NCBI RefSeq assembly: GCF_000499845.2
Contig: NC_023756.2
Location: forward strand, 32,673,406 to 32,737,405
DNA: 64,000 nucleotides
Origin: Phaseolus vulgaris
Taxonomy: Eukaryota; Streptophyta; Magnoliopsida; Fabales; Fabaceae
Direction: 5' to 3'
Shown: positions 58,012-64,000 of the stretch, piece after piece
Layout: each line of letters opens with the position of its first letter
Numbering within the stretch: the stretch's first letter is position 1
Position numbers and translations under genes: made by a program
Notes under the pieces: generated by a model
Seen by the model: the letters and a program-made list of their open reading frames with translations, nothing else
Database searches by the model: none
What the model was told of the DNA's origin: nothing

Positions 58012-58952
58012 AGTTTTATATTGGTTCACTCAATAAGATCTACATCCAATGTCAAGGTGGATTTCACTAAAAAAAAGCAATCTTTACAAACACTTTTTGG
58101 TTCTTGAACCTTGCAAGAACAAAGTACACAAATTGAAAAACCCTATTTCAGCAGCACACTACCTTCTTGAAACCCTATCAAGATGTGTAATTACAAACAC
58201 CTTTACAAAGAGCAATAATAGGAAAGAAATCATCTGGATTGTAGATACAAGAGTACGAGAACAAAACTCTCATAGTTACAGCACTATGAAAGAACCTTGA
58301 ACCTCTAACCAAGAGTCACCAACACAAAAGCACTTGAAGTTTTTAAGAAAAACTTTCAAAAACTAAAATGAATTTCAAATTCTCACTTAAAGCACTTGAA
58401 AAATGTATTTATATTGTGATTGCAAGGTGTGTTTGACTTGAGATCAACCTCTCTTTTTATAGGTTTCATATCAAAACATAATTTCAAAAAACAATTAAGA
58501 ACAGTTATAAAAGAACTGATTAAAGTTCAAAAGAACATATTGTTTTTTGAAAATACTCTTGGTGGTAACATAACCGCTTTCAAATTAGTTGATAACGGTA
58601 ACTGTGAGCAAAACTGAATTAGGAGACAAAAATAAATTTTGAAAAGCCTTAACAATTTTGCACCAGTACAAAAAGAATCAATTATTTTGTAAAATAACAG
58701 ATTTATTTTTGTGCAGTAAACCAGTTTTTGAAAAACTTGAAACAGATTCTTGAAAATGCTTTTAAGTAACCCTTGTGCCTCAGCTCGTCATTATTGTTAT
58801 TATATAAGGTAGACTCATAGTGCAAAAGGATATTTAACAAATTCTAATCTAAAAAGACTCATGAACTTCATTCTTCATAAACCTTCAAACAAGATGTCTT
58901 CATCAAACACTTCATTTTGCAAGTTGAGTAGAGTCTGCAACTATCTTTAACA

Positions 58953-60451
58953 ATCTCCTCCTCTTTGATGGAGACAAATCCCCATTGCTTTGAAGGAAGA
59001 CTCACGGTCAGTTTTATAGAACCTGCATATAGCACCTGCAATTTGACAAAACAGACCAGAGCAAACTACCAATACTAGTACCTACATTTCTTCTCCCCAT
59101 TTGTTTTCATCAAACATGATTGGTGCACAAAAAAAAAATAGACAAGCATAATAGTTTAGAGAATGTTTAAAGTGCCTAAGTACATTACAATCCAAAATAG
59201 AAACAATGCAGAAAAATTAAAAGCAGTGTAGAGAATCATAAAATACAGTCCAGAGAAAAATAATTTATCAAGTAAACAGAGAAAATCATTTCTCCCTATA
59301 ATAGAGCTCTACTAGCTACTCTTGAACGCCTTCAATTTGATGATCTAGGTTCTGAAACCTAGCATGTGTCATCTCAAAATATGTCCTTTGGTCAGCAGAA
59401 AGAGTATCCTTGCGATAGAGAACTTGCCTTTCAAAAATGGGTAAAGGTTCACCACGATACTCAGGTTCATGGCATGAAACAAGAGCATTCATGGCATTTG
59501 CAGCAAATTCTTCATGCATAGATGGGGTTGGTGAATGTTGATGCACGCCATGAGGTGATGAGTTATGCATCATGTTTCCTCCTTCTGAAAACCCATCTTG
59601 GTGAGAGTAGCATTGTCTATCTCACTAACAGCCTTGATAGTCTTATTTCTCTCATCAGTGGTGTCCACCTCGAAATAATCAATTAGTTTGGAAACAAAGA
59701 TGGCATATGGAAATTTATAATCTGTGAGCTTTATTGATTTTAACATATGTTCCATCATGATGCAAACCCAATTGATTTTAATTTGGTTCATTATACAATG
59801 TAGCATAATTAAATCTTCCTCATGGAGAACATCATGGTTACTACCTCTAGGTGTGAGTTTCCATGCAATGACATAGGCCAGGATGCGAGGAGTTAAATTC
59901 AGATTATCTACATGGAACCGATTTACAAGCTGAGCTGGGTTCCTTACACAGCTTTTGTAGAACTGGATTTTGTTGAATTCCTGAATTCCAGTTGTGGTCC
60001 CTTTGCTCACCTTCAGTCCAGAATATTTCACCCCAGCTATGTTGTTCCAAACTTCATGTGAAATGGTTAGCTTGATCCCTTTAACATACTGGTCCAGATT
60101 TCTCCCATCAAGAGTAAGATTTATGTAGAAGACCTTTATCAAATCAGGATATATATTTCCAGTCATTTCCAAAAAGTTCTTCAGCCTTTGATGTTTAAAA
60201 ACAGGTCTTGATTCTTTCAGTCTTTCTTTTTTCATCCAAGAGAATTCCAATACCTTTGGAATGTTGATCTGTTTCCTACTCATCTCATGCATGAAGGTTG
60301 TCATGGCTTCTGTATTACCAACAAACCAATTCTCAAGCACTCCATGGTTGTTGTTGGGTTGCTCTCGGGCTCTTCTGTTTTTGTGTGAGGAGGATGCCAT
60401 TTTGGTGTTGCTTTATCTGCACAGAATGGAGAAAAAAAATTCTAGAGATTG
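58953..60451 (-). mobile_element. Internal 3' part of older SIRE-like element B
   Basis: Starts with the polypurine tract next to the LTR (58953-58967) and contains a second-ORF homologue (60400-59316). It ends at 60451 where a Tat-like LTR begins. The remainder of B is not in the window, so whether B had pol is unknown. Confidence 0.7.
59316..60400 (-). pseudogene. Second ORF of element B, homologue of the element A ORF
   Basis: 276 open codons (60400-59570), then a frameshift at an ATGATG, and a further 85-codon frame (59573-59316). Shared blocks with the element A protein: R-L-K-N-F-L-E-M-T-G-N-I-Y-P-D-L-I-K-V-F-Y, Y-V-K-G-I, E-F-N-K-I-Q-F-Y-K-S-C, W-K-L-T-P-R-G-S-N-H-D, K-I-N-W. Identity by eye is about half. 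The last part again looks coiled-coil. It sits about 360 bp from its 3' LTR, as in A (about 415 bp). The 276-codon block has no stop although the element is old. Confidence 0.75.
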
Positions 60452-61355
60452 TGTTAGAGAAGGGACCTGTACCGACCAGGTAGTCGGAAGTGGTGACGTG
60501 GCAGCAAGGGATAATATAGGCGTGTTGAGCGGAACACCTGGCTGACAGAAGGGAAGTACATCGGGAAGTCTGTGTAGTCGCCAATCGTTAAGGTGGCGTT
60601 CTCTGATCTTTAGCATGTATAACCAGCGGGCACTAGGCTTGTGTCATAGTCGCCGAAGGATCAGGAAGGCTTGTTTAGGGCTTTCAAAGGGCACGAGTAC
60701 GAAGGACGAAGTTATCAGATGACCATTCCCTAGCCAGAGGTCGAGGCAAGGGAACAGTTTACCAGAACATGCACGATGGGCAAGTAAAGCAGATCGTGAT
60801 AGCAGCAGGCGAGACCACAGAGAAGGTATATGTGGTGACGCCCCGTGCTCGCCGCTTAAAGGGTCGCGCTCCAAGGAAGCTGTAGTTACTCCTCGCATGG
60901 GTAACTTAGTCGAATAGCTTGAAGAGTAGAGGTGACGCTCAAGTAGAAGGTAGCTCTAGATGGTGACACGTGTACAGCTGGATGTGAGCCACATGTCCAG
61001 AGATGTAACCGTCAGGAGAGAGAAAGTGCTCAGGTATATAAGAAACTCTAACGGATTTCTGAGGTACGCGCGTTTAGAACACTTCTTTACGCTTTTGAGA
61101 ACACTTGAGTACGCTAAGAGAACATTTGCACGGTTCCTTGAGTTTTAGCTTTTCTCTCTTAGTATTTGGTGATTCAGTCACTGACTTGAGCGTCGGAGCG
61201 CGATCGGCCGCAGCGGCGCCACTCTGTCTTTTTCAGGTTCTTGAGGAGAATCGAGGTGCGAAGGACGGAAGCTAACGTGGTGCAAAGCCGATCCAGAAGG
61301 AGAATCCATTGACGTGGCAAGGCTCTTGCGCTCAGGTCAACCGGCAGGATCATCA
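60452..61355 (+). repeat. 5' LTR of the Tat-like element
   Basis: TGTTAGAGAAGG to GGATCATCA, about 904 bp. The right edge is fixed by the adjoining primer-binding site, the left by TG and the end of element B similarity. The partner LTR lies outside the window, so the left edge is provisional. Confidence 0.65.
61035..61042 (+). promoter_or_regulatory. TATA box in the Tat-like LTR
   Basis: TATATAAG within CAGGTATATAAGAAACTC, about 320 bp before the LTR end. Confidence 0.65.
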
Positions 61356-61372
61356 GGCGCCCACCATGGGGC
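61356..61372 (+). promoter_or_regulatory. Primer-binding site of the Tat-like element
   Basis: GGCGCCCACCATGGGGC directly after the LTR end ATCA. It resembles the TGGCGCCCACCGTGGGGC sites common at this place in plant Tat elements. Confidence 0.65.
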
Positions 61373-61463
61373 TGTGTAAAACCTGTTTCCCATCCACAGC
61401 GTAAGTTCTTGAAGTTTCTGCGATTCTTGTGTGGTTGTGTGCTGGTGCAACCATTTTCGGCGT

Positions 61464-61650
61464 TTTTCACCGTTCGTTCGAAGTTTTGATCGGTAGTTTG
61501 ACGTTCTTCACCGTTCGTTTGAGCTTTCGTTTGGTAGATTGAGGTTTTTCACCGCTTGCTTGAGTTTTGTTCGGTGAGTTGAAGTTTTTCCCCGTTCGTT
61601 TGAGTTCTTGTTCGGTGAGTTGAAGTTTTTCGCCGTTAGCGCGAGTTTCA
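61464..61650 (+). repeat. About 41-bp tandem repeat in the leader
   Basis: Four to five units beginning TTCACCGTTCGTTTGAG with variants follow one another at about 41-bp spacing before gag. The minus-strand ORFs at 61467-62108 and 61508-61765 come from this array and are not genes. Confidence 0.75.
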
Positions 61651-61898
61651 AAATCGAAGACTTTACCGTTCGTTCGTGTTTCTGACCAGTGAATCGGGAG
61701 TTTTGGTGGAGAAGCAGTAGGTTCGTGTTGTGATTGCAGGTTTCTGTGAAGGTTTTGCATCCCAATCGATCGGTGTGTTGTTGTGGTTACGTTCTTGGGA
61801 GTTCTTTGGAGTTTGAGAAGTTTTGACCGATTGATTGCTGGATCAATCGTTTCGCTGGTAAAGGTTTTGTTCACTGAAGTCTGATTTGTTGATTTTTC

Positions 61899-64000
61899 AT
61901 GAGAAAAATGAGAAGTACGCGTTCCAGTCCCGTTGTGCCCGCTGCTGCAGAAGGCGCCATGACTATGGCGCAGATGATGGAGATCATGCGCGCGTTGCAA
62001 GAGAATGTGAAGGCATCGCGCATCGAGCAGGCGAAGATGCATGAAGACCTGGTTGCTTCTCAGGCCAGCAATGAGGAGCTCAGCAAGGTCACGGAGGAGT
62101 TGCGTCAAGCTCTTCAGGAGCAGAGAGGACGCACAGTTGTTGAAGAAGTTGCGCCGTCATCGCCGCCGCGCGTTTTCCCAATGTCGTTCGCGCAGGCGAT
62201 CACGGACACGCCAATCCCTGCGAGCGTGGTACCTGTGAAACCTTCTTTCCTTGGCGTGGAGGATCCTGAAGCACATCTCACTACGTTCCACACGCAGATG
62301 ATGCTGTCAGGAGGCTCAGATGCTGTCTATTGCAAGATGTTTGTGAGCACGCTCTAGGGAACAACGCTGGAATGGTTTGTTAGCTTGCCTACAGGTCACA
62401 TAACCAATTTCCAACAGTTTTCGAAGCTTTTCGTCGAGCAGTATATTGTGAACAAGGCGCCACCTAGGGTGTCTTACGACCTGTTCGACGTGAGGCAGTA
62501 CCAGGGAGAGTCCCTCAGGGACTATTTGAATCGCTTTGGGGCACAGATGGTCCGCTCGCCTGCTAAAGACGAGGAGATGTTGGTATACGCCTTCAAAATG
62601 GGCGTGCTGCCGAGACCTTTCTGTGAGGCGCTGATTAGGGCCCACCCCGCCACGTTTGTTGAAGTTAGGCGACTTACGGTGGCCCACATCGCCGACTAGA
62701 GTGAGGTCGCCGAGAAGAGAGGGAGCGTGGCCCCTGCTAGGCCACGAGCCCAGACTAGAATCCATCCGCAGAGGGTGCTGGAAACGACGGCGGCTAAGAA
62801 GGATCAGAGGACTCGCCATCCTTATGATCCAAAGAAAAACAAGGGAAGGGGCCCAGGGCGCCCTAGGGAGTTCAATTGCCCACCCAGGTACCAGTTTGTC
62901 ATGGGATTGGCGTACCTGATCGCCATTCCCAACATAACTGCCAGGCTTAAAGCGCCTGAGAAAGTGGGCGACAAGGTGTTAGGACCAAAACCAAACGCCT
63001 GGTGTGAGTTCCACCAGAGTTTTGGTCACACCGTTGATTCGTGTTTGGCCCTGGGATACCAGCTCGACGACCTGGTCAAGAGCGGTTTCTTGAATGATTA
63101 CCTGCTGGACAAGAGGACGGGGGGTCCGTCAAGCTCTCAGCCGGCGAGTGGTGAGGGTCAGCAGCATGAGATGCCCACTCATGGCGAGATCCACACCATC
63201 GCTGGAGGTTTCTCGGGTGGTGGGTGCACTGCATCACAGCGAAAGAAGTATGCAAGGTCTGTGATGGCAGTGGATGTGTTTGAAGACCACTCGCCGGATG
63301 TGGACATTACATTCACAAAGGAGGATCTCAGGGACGTTGTGCCTCACGACAACGATCCCATAGTCGTCTCGCTAGTCACGGCGGGAAGGAAGGTCCATCG
63401 GGTACTGGTGGACCAGGGAAGCTCGGCAGATGTGATGTTCTGGCCGACTTTCACCAAGTTGCAATTACCCCTTGACCAGCTAAGGCCCTATGGAGGGTGC
63501 TTGTATGGGTTCGCTGACGATCAGGTGGAGGTCAGGGGGTACATTGAGCTGAGAACAACGTTCACGGATGAGGTGGCCTCGAGGACGGAGAAGATCAAGT
63601 ACCTCGTTGTGAACGCCCCCTCAGCGTATAACATTCTGTTGGGAAGACCAATTCTCAACAGAGTAGGAGCTATGCCCTCGACCAGGCACATGAAGGTTAA
63701 GTTGCCCTCAATGGAGGGGGTGGTGATCACCATCAGATCTGACCAGAAGGAGGCGAAGAAGTGCTATGAAAATAGCCTCAAGAATAAAAGGTCAGTAAGT
63801 TACATCACCACGACGCCGCCTCCCGGTGTGAAGCCCAGGCCAACAGAGTGGCGAGTTGTTGATGCGGCGATGGAAGTGGCCGCCGGAGGCGATGTCACCA
63901 TGATAGATGCTGAGGTTGAGGAAAAGAGCGTCGGACGGGAAGAGGAAGCGAGAAATCGCCCAGAGGAAGTGAGGGAGTCGGGAATCGCCAGGGCGGTGAT
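61899..64000 (+). pseudogene. Tat-like gag-protease, two in-frame TAG stops, open to window edge
   Basis: One frame from the ATG at 61899 continues to 64000 with TAG only at 62355-62357 and 62697-62699. Domains: a coiled-coil-like N-terminus (E-E-L-S-K-V-T-E-E-L-R); the retrotransposon gag core with T-L-E-W-F and F-S-K-L-F-V-E-Q-Y (about 62360-62450); a CCHC-like W-C-E-F-H-Q-S-F-G-H-T-V-D-S-C (about 63000-63045). The retropepsin active site V-L-V-D-Q-G-S-S-A-D-V lies at about 63403-63435 and N-I-L-L-G-R-P at about 63630-63650. RT would follow outside the window. Both stops could be CAG-to-TAG changes. Confidence 0.85.

Larger units (their letters stand above)
43304..58952 (-). repeat. 3' LTR of an older SIRE-like element (B), split by element A
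   Basis: The LTR runs from about 43304 (decayed TGTGCCTTCCGGGGGGG start) to 43812, then 58012-58952 after the inserted element A. It ends CTTTAACA followed by the inverted polypurine tract ATCTCCTCCTCTTTG (58953-58967). Flanks of A (AATTT/AGTTT, 4 of 5) support insertion of A here. Plant LTR phrases such as GGTTCACTC and ACATCCAATG continue across the junction, as in its sister LTRs. Confidence 0.65.
60452..64000 (+). mobile_element. Tat-like Ty3/gypsy element, 5' part, runs off the window
   Basis: 5' LTR, primer-binding site, leader with tandem repeats, and gag-protease coding open to the window edge. It is markedly more GC-rich than surrounding DNA and better preserved than the Tat-like relic at 701-20605. 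Inserted in the second-ORF leader region of element B. Confidence 0.8.

Noticed and set aside
61467..62108. 213-codon minus-strand ORF
   Set aside because: Antisense to the leader tandem repeats and gag of the Tat-like element.
1..64000. CRISPR arrays, bacterial operons, rRNA or tRNA genes
   Set aside because: The window is plant nuclear DNA; repeats seen are transposon LTRs and minisatellites, and no tRNA cloverleaf or rRNA signature was recognised. A tRNA scan was not possible.

Overview
This window is plant nuclear DNA. It is AT-rich, consists mostly of nested LTR retrotransposons, and carries one intact single-exon gene for a UGT88-type UDP-glycosyltransferase (35199-36623, minus strand). 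The glycosyltransferase family (it includes legume isoflavone 7-O-glucosyltransferases) and the SIRE-like copia elements suggest a papilionoid legume, probably of the bean/soybean group. That is inference. The density of CRM-like and Tat-like elements fits a pericentromeric or other repeat-rich setting.

Layout. (1) 701-20605: a decayed Tat-lineage Ty3/gypsy element cut by later insertions. A SIRE-like solo LTR sits in its RNase H (2928-4000, TSD AAATA). A decayed CRM-like element (4214-17914, TSD CAACG/CAATG) sits between its RNase H and integrase. Inside the CRM-like element are a CACTA transposon (4734-12826) and a solo LTR (13469-14322, TSD TCTTG). Inside the CACTA transposase is a hAT-type element (5557-8440, 8-bp TSD) built around a GC-rich 26-bp minisatellite, and inside that minisatellite is a reverse-oriented solo LTR (5863-6871, TSD GGACG). 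The Tat integrase resumes at 17915. (2) 20606-22021: copia gag and LTR on the minus strand. (3) 23271-27947: an internally deleted CRM-like element with two further solo LTR insertions. (4) 27948-35198: a CACTA end, a 5'-truncated LINE with a repeat-rich 3' region, low-complexity AT DNA and a pyrimidine-rich tandem repeat. (5) 35199-37018: the glycosyltransferase with its TATA box and a MITE-like hairpin just upstream. (6) 40850-42888: decayed minus-strand copia pol. (7) 42892-60451: two SIRE-like minus-strand elements, one inside the 3' LTR of the other. The inner one (43813-58011) has gag and a second ORF but no pol, and its own 3' LTR is split by a young, nearly intact CRM-like element (44733-52514, 1040-bp LTRs, TSD ACTTA). 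(8) 60452-64000: the 5' part of a GC-rich Tat-like element running off the window.

The elements do not work together as a system; they are successive insertions whose order can be read from target-site duplications. The most interesting pieces are the pol-less SIRE-like element with its second ORF present in two diverged copies, the palindromic CAATCGGTTG-type motif scattered through that family, the CRM-like pol frame that runs about 190 bp into its own 3' LTR, and the minisatellite-bearing hAT element. Lineage names rest on recalled family motifs, not on searches.
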